From Gp6-AA40 sp035293405 (lineage in GTDB: Bacteria > Acidobacteriota > Vicinamibacteria > Vicinamibacterales > UBA2999), in assembly GCA_035293405.1 (NCBI GenBank), contig DATDOE010000013.1:18797-82796 (forward strand): DNA of 64,000 nt, given 5' to 3'. Positions 25,023-35,305 of this stretch are shown here, piece by piece. How positions within the stretch are numbered: position 1 is the stretch's first letter; each line of letters opens with the position of its first letter. The notes below the pieces were generated by a model, which saw nothing but the letters and a program-made list of their open reading frames with translations, was not told the origin of the DNA and ran no database searches. The translations under genes were made by a program, and so were the position numbers.

Positions 25023-25922
25023 CTAAGCGTCTCGATCGGCCAGAACAGCAGCAATCGTTCTGTGGCCGATGGAACCCGTGAGTGGGTCGTCGAGCGAATT
25101 CGCCAGAGAGGCGACGCCGAACGAAAGCGCCCAGCCTCGCGCGCGTCGCCACACGCCATCGTCCAACCGCCTCGTCAGGCGATCGATCGTGGCGCGAAAC
25201 GTGCCACGGACATTCTCAGGCCACAACATCCACGCGACCGCGAGGTCGACCGCGGGATCACCTGCCGTGAGATCCCCGAAGTCGATCACGGCCGTCAGCC
25301 GTCCGTCGTTCACCACGAGGTTGCCGGGATGCAAATCGCCGTGAAGCCAGACCGATTGGCCTGACCACCCTGGCGTGGCGAGGGTTGCGCGCCACACGGC
25401 TAACGCGGATGCGTGCTCAATCTGCCGTCCGCAGCGCTGGAGTCGCTCGACAAAGACATCTGAACGCGACGCCAGCGACGTACGAAACGGGTTCAACGGG
25501 GCGTCCACTGGTGCGGGTTGATGCAATGCTGCCAGAAACTCGCCCAGGCGGACGGCCGTCGCCTCGGTATGGCCGCTCAGAGTTGCCGCCGTCTCACCAA
25601 CAAACCAGGGCGAGACCGACCACGCCCAGGGAAACCCGCAACCCGGTCGCCCCACCCTCACCGGCGCTGGCACAGGCAGCGGGAGGCGTGGTGCAAGCAC
25701 CGGCAGCCACCGCTGTTCGTGTTCGATCAGAGCCGCGGCAATTTGGCGTCGAGGAAGTCGCACGACGAAATCGTCGCCGAGACGAAACAGCTTGTTGTCC
25801 CATCCTTCGCCGGCTTCGACGAGAGGCAGCGACGCCAAGTCTTCATGCTGGTCACACAACAGGGCCCGCACGAGGCTGACGACGATCGCCACCTCCGCGT
25901 CGGGCATGTTCTGAAGGTTCAT
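25023..25922 (-). CDS. Aminoglycoside phosphotransferase-family kinase
   Basis: 299 residues from ATG 25922 (MNLQNMPDAEVAIVV); the open frame beyond it to 26153 is repeat sequence. The kinase fold shows an N-lobe with EGWDNKLFRLGDDFVVRLPR, the catalytic loop WLHGDLHPGNLVV (Asp and Asn present) and the metal Asp in AVIDFGDLTAGDPAVDLA. This subgroup includes streptomycin/macrolide kinases and many kinases of other small molecules, so resistance is possible but not shown. Both sides are large dispersed repeats, and the gene is a single transcription unit. Confidence 0.88.
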   Translation of the reverse strand: MNLQNMPDAEVAIVVSLVRALLCDQHEDLASLPLVEAGEGWDNKLFRLGDDFVVRLPRRQIAAALIEHEQRWLPVLAPRLPLPVPAPVRVGRPGCGFPWAWSVSPWFVGETAATLSGHTEATAVRLGEFLAALHQPAPVDAPLNPFRTSLASRSDVFVERLQRCGRQIEHASALAVWRATLATPGWSGQSVWLHGDLHPGNLVVNDGRLTAVIDFGDLTAGDPAVDLAVAWMLWPENVRGTFRATIDRLTRRLDDGVWRRARGWALSFGVASLANSLDDPLTGSIGHRTIAAVLADRDA

Positions 25923-25959
25923 GGAGCGAAGGTTATTATGCCCGCGGCCGACACCCGCG

Positions 25960-26500
25960 CTCGGCATGCCGTGAATGGCCCTGCGTGGCCGCGACCCGCC
26001 GCGCGAGGGCCTGACGCTATCGCTTCTCCCCCGCGGCTCGCATCGCCTGCGAGGCCGCTCCACCCCACCGCGCAGGCGTGCGCGGCGGGGGCCCCGGCGT
26101 TGGCCATCTGTCGCGTCGCGCGGGCTGGCGACACGCCGCGCGCCAGAACGCATCCTCCCTGGGCGCCGCGCAGATTGAGTGCAGTGCCGCAGGCGTGGCT
26201 GTCCGGTCCGGCTGGCGCCTGCGCAAACGCCACTCAGGGCGAAGCAGGAAATCAGCTGACGCGAGTGTTCCGCGGCGAGTTCCGTCCACGCGTTTCAGAA
26301 GCCACGAGGTAGCTCCGACGTTTTGAGCCGCGTAACAGATGCCGTCGCGAGGCAGCAACTACTCGCCGCGCCAGCGGCAGAGTTCGAGCAGAAGTTGATT
26401 TCCGGCGTGCAGCGCCGGCGCCGGCCGGACCGGACAGCCACGCCTGCGGCGCTCGCGGCTCAATGCAGATGTCACAAGTGGTGACAACGCCCAACGCCCG
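25960..26500. repeat. Large dispersed repeat, half A, with inverted internal piece
   Basis: About 25995-26215 matches 38651-38812 in the same orientation, sharing GAGGGCCTGACGCTATCGCT, the run CCAGAACGCATCCTCCCTG and GCAGGCGTGGCTGTCCG. The copy here has about 40 extra bases near 26055-26095. Around 26425-26455 a short piece returns inverted (GGCCGGACCGGACAGCCACG). Several frames are open over the repeat, but none looks like a protein. Confidence 0.8.
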
Positions 26501-26536
26501 GTCGCCGGCGACTGCCCGACCAAGTAGCGAACGCGT

Positions 26537-27646
26537 TTACTTCGCGGCAGTCTTCGGTGCGAACGGTCCCACCTCTGGCTTGGCCTGCGTGTTGGCGAGC
26601 GGACCAAGTTCCACCGCGACTCCGCGGGCGATGGCGGCCGTTTCGCTGCCCGCCTGGAAGCACGTGAAGTCCGGCCGATCGCGCCAGGCGATCGGGCCGC
26701 ACAACCGCACGCCTGCCTTCAGCGTCGAGTCGTGGACGATGTTGATCGCGCGCTCGTAGTCGGGCGTCCCCTGCCTGAAGCCTGAGAAGTTGCCGAGATC
26801 GCCGCTGGCCGCAAAGAGCGCGCTCACGCCCGGGACCTTGGCGATCTCGTCGGCGTTCTTGAGCCCTTCGAGCGTCTCGATCATCAGAATGAGCACGATG
26901 TTGTCGTTGATGGTGTTGCGATAACCGCCAGGCACGCCGCCCCACATGCCGCCATCGAACGCCTGGCCACCGCCATTGCTGCGCCGGCCGAGCGGTGGGA
27001 AGTACGTCCAGTTGCGCGCCTCGATCGCCTCGGCCACGGTGTCCACCGTCGGCACGACGACGACGAGCGCGCCGGCATCGAGCGCGTGCTGAATCTCACG
27101 CTCGTCCGTGTATGCGACGCGCACGCCAGGTACGGCCTTGGCGTTGGGACAGGTCCGCCACATGCGGCCGGCACTCTCCCAGTCGCGCGAGTCGTGCTGC
27201 ATCTCGGTCCAGATGAAGTCGTAGCCGGCATTGGCCATCGCGCAGTAGGTGGCCGGATCGGTGGCGCTGAAGAGCGTGCCTCCCGTGACCTTGCCGCCCT
27301 GCATCATCTTGAGCTTGACCGGATTCCAGACCTTGGAGCCGGCTGGCGGATTGAACGCCGTACCGTACTTCCACGTGGCCGGATCGAACGCACCCTGGTT
27401 CACGGCACCGGGAGGCGCCACCATCCGCGCATTGCTGTCCACGCCGGCCTTGGCGGCAAGGGGAAACGTCTGCGTGCCCGGGGTCGCGTTGTTGATGTAG
27501 GGATCGGCACGCGGGGCAGGCTGGCCCTGGGCCTGCGTCACGGGCGTCTGCGACGTGGAGGGTGTCTGCGGCGGTTGCGACTGAGCGCCGAACACGACGA
27601 TCGCGACCCCTGCACTGATGACGACCGCCAGAACCAGCTTCCTCAT
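26537..27646 (-). CDS. Exported HpcH/HpaI aldolase-like protein
   Basis: 369 residues from ATG 27646 (MRKLVLAVVISAGVAIVVFG, a signal peptide). A Gln/Pro-rich linker leads into a TIM-barrel typical of HpcH/HpaI aldolase or citrate lyase beta: GYDFIWTEMQHDSRDWESA, VPGVRVAYTDEREIQHALDA, GALVVVVPTVDTVAEA, then PPLGRRS, and LILMIETLEGLKNADEIAKV. Glu and Asp residues that would hold the divalent metal are present. Family members are cytoplasmic pyruvate-dependent aldolases; export is unusual, so the substrate is probably extracytoplasmic. Single gene between a repeat block and groES. Confidence 0.85.
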   Translation of the reverse strand: MRKLVLAVVISAGVAIVVFGAQSQPPQTPSTSQTPVTQAQGQPAPRADPYINNATPGTQTFPLAAKAGVDSNARMVAPPGAVNQGAFDPATWKYGTAFNPPAGSKVWNPVKLKMMQGGKVTGGTLFSATDPATYCAMANAGYDFIWTEMQHDSRDWESAGRMWRTCPNAKAVPGVRVAYTDEREIQHALDAGALVVVVPTVDTVAEAIEARNWTYFPPLGRRSNGGGQAFDGGMWGGVPGGYRNTINDNIVLILMIETLEGLKNADEIAKVPGVSALFAASGDLGNFSGFRQGTPDYERAINIVHDSTLKAGVRLCGPIAWRDRPDFTCFQAGSETAAIARGVAVELGPLANTQAKPEVGPFAPKTAAK

Positions 27647-27811
27647 CGTCAGTCTCCTTGACACGCGCACCGGCTGCGCAGGTGAGACTATGCCCCGCCA
27701 GTCGCATCGAGGGCAAGCACCCTGTCCCTTTCTGAACAGCCCCCCTCCCGCAGGTCACGTACGCTGTGTGAAGGTCGCCAGTTCAATCGCTACAAGCAGG
27801 TCTGGAGTCAC

Positions 27812-28105
27812 ATGAAAGTCACACCACTACACGACCGCCTGATCGTTCAACGCATCGAGGAAGGCGAACAGACCATCGGCGGCATCATCGTCCCCGACAG
27901 CGCCAAGGAAAAACCCATGCGCGGCAAGGTGCTCGCCGTCGGACTCGGCAAAGTCAAGGAAGACGGCACTCGCCAGCAGCCTGATGTCAAGGACGGCGAC
28001 ACGATCCTGTTCGGGAAGTACTCAGGACAGGAGATCAAGATCGACGGCGAGGATTACCTCATCATGCGCGAGGACGACGTGCTCGCGATTATCGACACCA
28101 AATAG
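27812..28105 (+). CDS. groES: Co-chaperonin GroES
   Basis: 97 residues, complete Hsp10: MKVTPLHDRLIVQRI ... EGEQTIGGIIVPDSAKEKPM (mobile loop) ... VKDGDTILFGKYSGQEIKID ... LIMREDDVLAII. It caps the GroEL ring during folding. The groEL gene follows 12 bases downstream. I searched by eye for a CIRCE operator (TTAGCACTC-N9-GAGTGCTAA) in the 140 bases upstream and found none, so HrcA control is not supported here. Confidence 0.98.
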   Translation: MKVTPLHDRLIVQRIEEGEQTIGGIIVPDSAKEKPMRGKVLAVGLGKVKEDGTRQQPDVKDGDTILFGKYSGQEIKIDGEDYLIMREDDVLAIIDTK

Positions 28106-28117
28106 AAGCGGGCACAC

Positions 28118-29692
<1,575 letters not shown>

Positions 29693-29886
29693 CGCGCCGC
29701 TGCGGCCGGGGGGCTCACCGAACTGGATGTTGTACAACTCGGCATAGAACCCGCCGGCCGCCGGCCGCTGCGTCATGGCCTTCCAATGAGGCCGCAGGAG
29801 ACCGAGGATGCTGAGAGCATTGGGTGCGCCGACGGCGGCGGTCATGCCGTCATCAAGGAGCCCCCGGAAGGGTCGCGCGGCTCATG

Positions 29887-31383
29887 CTAGAAACCGCGGG
29901 AGAACGCCGCGTAGACGATCGACTCCTCGCGGCTGCGGCCAACTTCGAGACGGATCGCGAATTCTGGCGAATGCCGGTACTGCACACCGCCGCCGAACCC
30001 CCCGCGCCACTTGCCGGCGTTGAAACCCTGATTGTCCAGGACCGCCGCGTCGGCCAACGAGCGTGCGTCACCCCAGACCTGGCCGGTGTCCACGAACACC
30101 AGCGCATCGATCCCTCGAACGTCGGTTATCGCGCGGACCGTTCGTTGCAACTCGGTCGAGACACTGGCGACGTTGTTGGCGCGGAAGCGGTAGGAGTGGT
30201 ACCCGCGAAGGGACATTCGCCCGCCCAGCCACGACAGATCGTAGAAGGGAATCTGACTGTCCTCACCTCGCGGGTTCTTGAACTGTCCCCGCACGCGCAG
30301 CAGCAACGAGGTCCGCGGGCTTCCGAGCGGGGCGTACCCGCGCACATCGACTTCGGTTTCGAGCCAGCCGTAGCTCGCCGACGAGTCGAAGTCCCCGACG
30401 CCGTCGGCCGATGCGACGCGGCCGTAGATGTTGACACCTCGGGTCAATCCCAGGCTGTTGTCCCGGGAATCGTAGAGGAAGAACGCGCCGTACAACAGAA
30501 TCCGCGTGTCGGCAAGAAAGCCCGGTATCCATCGTTCGAGAGGCGCGACCCGCGCGCTCGAGAATGCGTCCTCAATCGGCATGCCGGCCGGTTCGTCTTT
30601 GGCAAAGCTCTGGGTCCGCATGAACTGGGCATACACGCCTGTCTGCAGGCGATCTGTCACATCGCGATAGAAGGACCCCTGATAGCTCCGGCGCCGCAGG
30701 CCGAACTCGGTCCGCAGGGCGTCGGGCGTGTCTGGTCCGATGCCGAAGAAGTCGGCATCACGCCGCAAATGGGTAAACCACACGTCGGCATGATTCCGGC
30801 TGCTCCCGATTTTCGGCACGAACACTTCAAGGTCGATGCGCCGGAAGAGGTGCGTCGAGACCAGGCCGGTCGCGCGCAGCTCGATCCCCTTGATCGCAGG
30901 GCCCGAGGTCAGTTGCAGCCCGCCACCAATGCCGGCGCCTTGCTCGAAGCCGCCGAGGATCGCCCGCGCATAGGGAGTCTTGAGGTTGATCGCGGTGAGC
31001 GTCTCTCGAACAGGTACGCTGCGGCACGTCGACGACAGACAATCCTTGTCATCGGTCCTCGCCTTGTCATCCGCACTGTGCGCGGAGCGCACCGGCGGCG
31101 CGTTCAGATTCTTCAACGCCTCGGTGCGCTGCATCACAGTCTGCGCGTACGTCTCGACCTCGTCATCTGAGAATCCGCTCGCCTGGAAGGCGTCGCGGAT
31201 CTGTTCAGGAGACAGCTGCCCGAGCCGTTCACCCAGCCAGTGCCGCGAGAGGTCTCCGTGGTCGATCCAGAGGACTGCCCCGCTGTCGGACTGCTGGGCC
31301 ACGAGCGGCAGCGCGAGACAGAAGAGGAGGACGAGCATCAGGCCCGTTGCTCTCCCATCTGCGCGGCTTCCATTCGCCCTCAT
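29887..31383 (-). CDS. Outer-membrane surface-antigen (BamA/TamA-type) barrel protein
   Basis: 498 residues from ATG 31383; ATG 31437 would add 18 residues before the signal sequence (TGLMLVLLFCLALPLVAQQ). The first 110 mature residues include a helical stretch and a Cys pair (DCLSSTC). The rest is a 16-strand-like barrel with the surface-antigen signatures YFYDSRDNSLG-type FFLYDSRDNSLGLTRGVNIY, LSWLGGRMSLRGYHSYRFR (the conserved RGY loop) and a final aromatic (YAAFSRGF). No POTRA domains are present, so it is not BamA itself. It may secrete or host a partner protein, or be a porin-like relative. Confidence 0.85.
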   Translation of the reverse strand: MRANGSRADGRATGLMLVLLFCLALPLVAQQSDSGAVLWIDHGDLSRHWLGERLGQLSPEQIRDAFQASGFSDDEVETYAQTVMQRTEALKNLNAPPVRSAHSADDKARTDDKDCLSSTCRSVPVRETLTAINLKTPYARAILGGFEQGAGIGGGLQLTSGPAIKGIELRATGLVSTHLFRRIDLEVFVPKIGSSRNHADVWFTHLRRDADFFGIGPDTPDALRTEFGLRRRSYQGSFYRDVTDRLQTGVYAQFMRTQSFAKDEPAGMPIEDAFSSARVAPLERWIPGFLADTRILLYGAFFLYDSRDNSLGLTRGVNIYGRVASADGVGDFDSSASYGWLETEVDVRGYAPLGSPRTSLLLRVRGQFKNPRGEDSQIPFYDLSWLGGRMSLRGYHSYRFRANNVASVSTELQRTVRAITDVRGIDALVFVDTGQVWGDARSLADAAVLDNQGFNAGKWRGGFGGGVQYRHSPEFAIRLEVGRSREESIVYAAFSRGF

Positions 31384-31478
31384 GCGCCTGGCGTACGGTG
31401 CACGCCCCGCGGTGTCGGTGTTCTTTTGCACATACATGCCGCAGCCTTTCGCGTAACGTCTTCTGAGGTGACGCGTCA

Positions 31479-32549
31479 GTGAAGCTTCTCATTCAACCGG
31501 CGGCCGGAGTCGCGCCTCTCGTGGCGGCGATCAAGAAGGCCAAGAAGAAGGTCGATATCGTCATCTTCCGCTTCGATCGCGCCGAGATCGAGCAGGCCCT
31601 GAAGGCCGCCGCCGAGCGCGGCGTGTCGGTATCGGCCCTGATCGCCTACGCCAACCATGGCGGGGAGAAAAGCCTCCGCAAGCTCGAAATGCGGCTGCTC
31701 GACGCCGGGGTCACCGTATCCAGGACGGCCGACGATCTCGTGCGCTATCACGATAAGCTCCTCATCATCGACCGCCGTCTGCTGTACGTGCTGTCGTTCA
31801 ACTTCACGCATCTCGACATCGACCACAGCCGAGGCTTTGGGTTATGCACGAAGAAGGCCAGCATTGTCGCGGAAGCGTTGAAACTGGTCGAGGCGGATAC
31901 CAAGCGCACCGTCTATAGAGCCGGCCTCGACACGTTGCTCGTGAGCCCGGCCAACGCCCGCAAGCAGATCCTTGCGCTCATTTACAGGGCCAGGAAAGAG
32001 CTGCTCATTTACGACCCCAAAATCGCCGACGTGGACGTGCTGAAGGCGCTGAACGATCAGGCACGCAAGGGCGTGGTCGTCAGAGTGATCGGGTCCCTCG
32101 GCAGAGCGCGGCACCAGCTGAAGGTCCGCGCGCTCAGTGGGTTTCGTCTGCACACGCGCACGATCATCCGCGACCGGCGTGAAGCCTCCGTGGGCAGTCA
32201 GAGCCTGCGGAAAGCCGAGCTGGACGCACGCCGCGAAGTCGGCCTGGTGACCCGCGACAAGAAAGTGGTGGGCGCCCTCGTCAACACCTTCGAGGCTGAC
32301 TGGGGAGCCAAGCACACCGAGGAGAGAAGCGACGCCACGCCTCAGACGCTCAAGAAGCGAGTGAAGAAGGCGGTCGCGAAGCTCTCACCGCTGAATCCCC
32401 TCGTGAAGGAAGCCGTGAAAGACGTCGTCTCGAAAAAGGGCAACACCGGCCTGAACGCGAAGGACGTGAAGGAGACCGTCGAGAAAGCGGTGAAGGAAGC
32501 GGTGCGTGAGCGAGTACAGGAAATACTGAATGAATCGACAGAGGAGTAG
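31479..32549 (+). CDS. Phospholipase D-like protein with helical tail
   Basis: 356 residues from GTG 31479, preceded by GAGGTG. Two PLD repeats: the first has a complete HKD motif (YHDKLLIID), the second reads LHTRTIIRDR with Arg in place of Lys. The C-terminal 90 residues are Lys/Glu-rich and helical (LKKRVKKAVAKL ... VKETVEKAVKEAVRERVQEI), perhaps membrane or nucleic-acid binding. There is no signal peptide, so it acts in the cytoplasm. PLD-like proteins include phospholipases, cardiolipin synthases and nucleases; with one altered motif the activity is uncertain. Confidence 0.85.
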   Translation: MKLLIQPAAGVAPLVAAIKKAKKKVDIVIFRFDRAEIEQALKAAAERGVSVSALIAYANHGGEKSLRKLEMRLLDAGVTVSRTADDLVRYHDKLLIIDRRLLYVLSFNFTHLDIDHSRGFGLCTKKASIVAEALKLVEADTKRTVYRAGLDTLLVSPANARKQILALIYRARKELLIYDPKIADVDVLKALNDQARKGVVVRVIGSLGRARHQLKVRALSGFRLHTRTIIRDRREASVGSQSLRKAELDARREVGLVTRDKKVVGALVNTFEADWGAKHTEERSDATPQTLKKRVKKAVAKLSPLNPLVKEAVKDVVSKKGNTGLNAKDVKETVEKAVKEAVRERVQEILNESTEE

Positions 32550-32771
32550 TCAGGTGACGCGCCTGCGGTGACTCACGCGCGTCACCACGGGTCCGTGTGC
32601 GTACTCTGGCCGGATAGTGTCCCAGAGGTACTGACATTCGGGACAGAACGAGCAGCACGATTGCACGCGCTCGTAGGTGACGAAGGCACCGTGTGAGTGG
32701 CACCGCGGGCACTCGACATAACTGCGACGCGGTGGGTGTGCAAACAGCGCCACGCTCGGAGCGTGGAACAT
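32550..32771 (-). CDS. Small zinc-ribbon protein
   Basis: 73 residues. ECPRCHSHGAFVTYERVQSC followed by CSFCPECQYLWDT gives two C-x2-C knuckles of a zinc ribbon. Such small proteins are common next to stress genes; the role is unknown. The stop abuts that of the converging PLD-like gene. Family pattern supports a real gene despite its size. Confidence 0.65.
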   Translation of the reverse strand: MFHAPSVALFAHPPRRSYVECPRCHSHGAFVTYERVQSCCSFCPECQYLWDTIRPEYAHGPVVTRVSHRRRVT

Positions 32772-32893
32772 CCCTACCGGCCGCGCTGTTCAATTGTGAA
32801 CAGCGATCAAGCGACCAGCGCGCGGAACAGCATGAGACAGCCCTGTCCAAAACGGCATAGCCGTTCTCGAGTGCGCACCGCTAGGCTGTGTCC

Positions 32894-33562
32894 ATGACAC
32901 GACTACTGATCTTGACGCTCGGTGTCTCCCTCGCCGCCGGCGCGTGCGGCACGACGGCATCCGACGCCGCTGATGCCCCAGTGACGGCCGACAACGGCGC
33001 CACTCCGGCGGCAGCGGTCGTCCCGGCCCGGCCCGCGTATCGCGAGGTGACGATTCCGACCGGCACCTCCCTGCCGTTGGCGCTGACAAGCTCGGTCGCA
33101 TCTGACACGAGCACCGTTGAGGACGCGGTCACGGCGGAACTGACCGGGCCGATCAGGATTGACGGCCGCGACGTGTTGCCGGCCGGCACACGCCTCACCG
33201 GCGTGGTGACCGACGTCGACGACTCGGGTCGCGTCAAGGGACGGGCGATGGTCGCGTTCCGCTTCACCTCACTGCGTACGGGAGACACGAAGTACGACCT
33301 GCAGTCGGCGCCGCTGTCACATCAGGCGGCGGCAACCAAAGGCGAGGATGCCACCAAGATCGGCATCGGCGCCGGCGCCGGCGCGATCATCGGGGGGATT
33401 GTCGGCGGAAAGAAAGGCGCGGCAACAGGGGCGGCTGTGGGAGGCGGAGCCGGAACCGGCGTCGTCCTCGCTACGAAGGGTCGTGAAGTGCGGCTTGGGC
33501 CGGGTGCCGATGTGACGACGCAGCTCACCGCGCCGTTGACGATCCGGGTGGGCAGAAGCTGA
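32894..33562 (+). CDS. Lipoprotein with glycine-zipper segment
   Basis: 222 residues from ATG 32894 (GTG 32888 is also in frame). The signal peptide LLILTLGVSLAAGAC ends in a lipobox, so Cys is the likely lipid anchor. A beta domain (TIPTGTSLPLALTSSVASDT ... GPIRIDGRDVLPAGTRLTG) resembles the periplasmic domain of TrbI/conjugal or OmpA-linked proteins. Near residue 150 a Gly-Ala zipper (GIGAGAGAIIGGIVGGKKGA ATGAAVGGGAG) could insert in a membrane. Envelope role, exact function unknown. Confidence 0.8.
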   Translation: MTRLLILTLGVSLAAGACGTTASDAADAPVTADNGATPAAAVVPARPAYREVTIPTGTSLPLALTSSVASDTSTVEDAVTAELTGPIRIDGRDVLPAGTRLTGVVTDVDDSGRVKGRAMVAFRFTSLRTGDTKYDLQSAPLSHQAAATKGEDATKIGIGAGAGAIIGGIVGGKKGAATGAAVGGGAGTGVVLATKGREVRLGPGADVTTQLTAPLTIRVGRS

Positions 33563-33580
33563 GCGGCAGCGCTGACGCGG

Positions 33581-33736
33581 CTACCCGGCGAGCGGATTCT
33601 GGCCCTGAATCAGCCGTAGCAGCACGACCGCAATGGCGATCACGAGCAGAAGGTGGATGAGTCCTCCCAGTGTGTAGGATGTGACAATCCCGAGCAGCCA
33701 CAGCCCGCTGAGGATGATGGCGAGCGTTCCAAGCAC
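33581..33736 (-). CDS. Lmo0937-family small membrane protein
   Basis: 51 residues from GTG 33736, which has GAGGGGG six bases before it; the longer frame to 33805 lies in the divergent promoter region. Sequence VLGTLAIILSGLWLLGIVTS then LGGLIHLLLVIAIAVVLLRL and a short QGQNPLAG end is the standard two-helix lmo0937 pattern. Function unknown; related genes are often stress-induced. Divergent from the Crp/Fnr regulator, with about 110 bases between. Confidence 0.8.
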   Translation of the reverse strand: MLGTLAIILSGLWLLGIVTSYTLGGLIHLLLVIAIAVVLLRLIQGQNPLAG

Positions 33737-33844
33737 GTTGGTCCCCCTCTTGAACGTCACTAAGGATAGACTTCGAGCATTGGTGGCGACTGTGCTGTTG
33801 TGCACACCCTTCTGGAGGCGTGCGTGTCACGCTTAGATAGATCC

Positions 33845-34576
33845 ATGGAACTTCCAAGCCGCTCTCTGCCCAGCCGTCCTCCACTACGCCTGAGGGTCAA
33901 GGTGCCTAAGATCGGCAAGCTGGCGCTGGCCAGGTCTGAATTCAGCGTGCAGGCCTTCCTCGAGTCGACGGGTGTGGCCAAGAGCATCGTGCGGTACGGG
34001 CGAGACGAGGCCATCTTCACGCAGGGCGACGTCTGCGATCACGTCCTCTACATTCAGTCGGGCGGCGTCAAGCTGTCGGTGCTGTCGAAAACCGGGAAGG
34101 AAGCCGTGGTCGCCATGCTCGGCCCGGGTGACTTCTTCGGCGAAGGATGCCTGGCTGGGCAGGCACTCCGCATGGGGAGCGCCACAGCCATTACGCCGAG
34201 CGCGGTCTTGCGCGTCCGCAAAGAACAGATGGTGCAGGTGCTGCACCGGCAGCACGCCATGTCCGACCGCTTCATCGCACACATGCTGACGCGCAACATC
34301 CGGATCGAAGAGGATCTGGTCGATCAGCTCTTCAACTCGAGCGAGAAGCGGCTGGCGCGCACGCTGTTGCTCCTGGCGCGCTACGGGAAGCAGAGCAAAC
34401 CGATCCGAATGGTCCCGAGGATTTCACAGGAGACGCTCGCGGAGATGGTCGGCACGACGCGCTCACGGGTGAACTTCTTCCTCAACAAGTTCAAGAAGCT
34501 GGGCTTCATCGAGTACGACGGCGAGCTTCCCATCAAGATCAACAGCTCGCTGCTGAGCGTCGTCCTGCACGACTGA
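33845..34576 (+). CDS. Crp/Fnr-family transcription regulator
   Basis: 243 residues if started at ATG 33845; GTG 33800 would add 15. The cyclic-nucleotide-binding fold is seen in GRDEAIFTQGDVCDHVLYIQ, SGGVKLSVLSKTGKEAVVAM and GPGDFFGEGCLAG. The C-terminal winged helix (PRISQETLAEMVGTTRSRVN followed by FFLNKFKKLGFIEYDG) binds DNA. Cys residues of an Fnr iron-sulfur site are absent. A conserved Arg for cAMP is not obvious, so the ligand is uncertain. Candidate targets include the divergent small membrane protein gene and its own promoter. Confidence 0.9.
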   Translation: MELPSRSLPSRPPLRLRVKVPKIGKLALARSEFSVQAFLESTGVAKSIVRYGRDEAIFTQGDVCDHVLYIQSGGVKLSVLSKTGKEAVVAMLGPGDFFGEGCLAGQALRMGSATAITPSAVLRVRKEQMVQVLHRQHAMSDRFIAHMLTRNIRIEEDLVDQLFNSSEKRLARTLLLLARYGKQSKPIRMVPRISQETLAEMVGTTRSRVNFFLNKFKKLGFIEYDGELPIKINSSLLSVVLHD

Positions 34577-34718
34577 TCGCGGCCAAGACGGTCCTGCAAG
34601 ACAACAAGATCGCGGCGCCCGTCCCCGTGAGCCGTCCATCGCGTAGCTCGCGAGTACCTCCGCTGATGAGCGCCTCGTCCAGCCCGCAGGCGGGCAGTCG
34701 GTCTCTCTCATAGAGCCC

Positions 34719-35156
34719 GTGCTCGTCGCTGCGAGCACACCGGTCGCCGCGGCCACGCCCATCGTCACGCCGCCGGCTGCTCAGCCCGCGGCGGCGCCGG
34801 CAGGATCGCAGGTAGCTCCGCCTCCCACGCCACCTCCTCCCACGACACCTCGGCCGCGGTTGGCTGCCTCAGCCGAGGTTGCTGCCTCGACCGTGCCCTC
34901 ATCGGGAGCTCGACGTCAGACGACTGTGCCATTCCGCGGGTCGCTGGCCGTGAGCTCTCAGCCGGACGGCGCGCAGGTGCTGCTGAACGGAACGGTCGTC
35001 GGTAAAACGCCTATGGTCTTGGAAAATTTACCGGCAGGATCGCGCGTTTTACTCGTTCGCCGTGATGGCTACGCGACGTGGTCCAAGAGCGTCCGCGTGG
35101 TTGCGGATCAGCGAACGTCCATACAGGTCAGCCTCGACCGGCTGTCGACCCAGTGA
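34719..35156 (+). CDS. PEGA-domain protein, N-terminus uncertain
   Basis: 145 residues from GTG 34719. A Pro/Ala-rich stretch (residues 5-65) precedes a PEGA domain: GSLAVSSQPDGAQVLLNGTV, VGKTPMVLENLPAGSRVLLV and RRDGYATWSKSVRV. PEGA modules occur in surface proteins and at the ends of kinases. The frame stays open upstream to a TAG at 34644-34646 with protein-like residues (SADERLVQPAGGQSVSLIEP) but no start codon, so the gene may be a truncated tail of a larger protein or use an unusual start. Confidence 0.65.
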   Translation: MLVAASTPVAAATPIVTPPAAQPAAAPAGSQVAPPPTPPPPTTPRPRLAASAEVAASTVPSSGARRQTTVPFRGSLAVSSQPDGAQVLLNGTVVGKTPMVLENLPAGSRVLLVRRDGYATWSKSVRVVADQRTSIQVSLDRLSTQ

Positions 35157-35305
35157 CGGAAGCCGTGGTCCGACTGTTGCACTCACCCGTGCGCAGCGTC
35201 TGCTCGCGATCGAGCGACGTCGTGCGCGAGTGAAGGAGTCACATGGGAGCCGTCATCGGTCGCTACTCGTCGCGCAACGCAACGGAGTAACCCTGAAGGA
35301 AGGGA

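Noticed and set aside
25975..26530. Several ORFs over the large repeat right of the kinase gene
   Set aside because: The same repeat occurs elsewhere with different indels that break those frames, so they are not conserved.
27671..27811. CIRCE operator before groES
   Set aside because: No inverted TTAGCACTC/GAGTGCTAA pair is present in this stretch.
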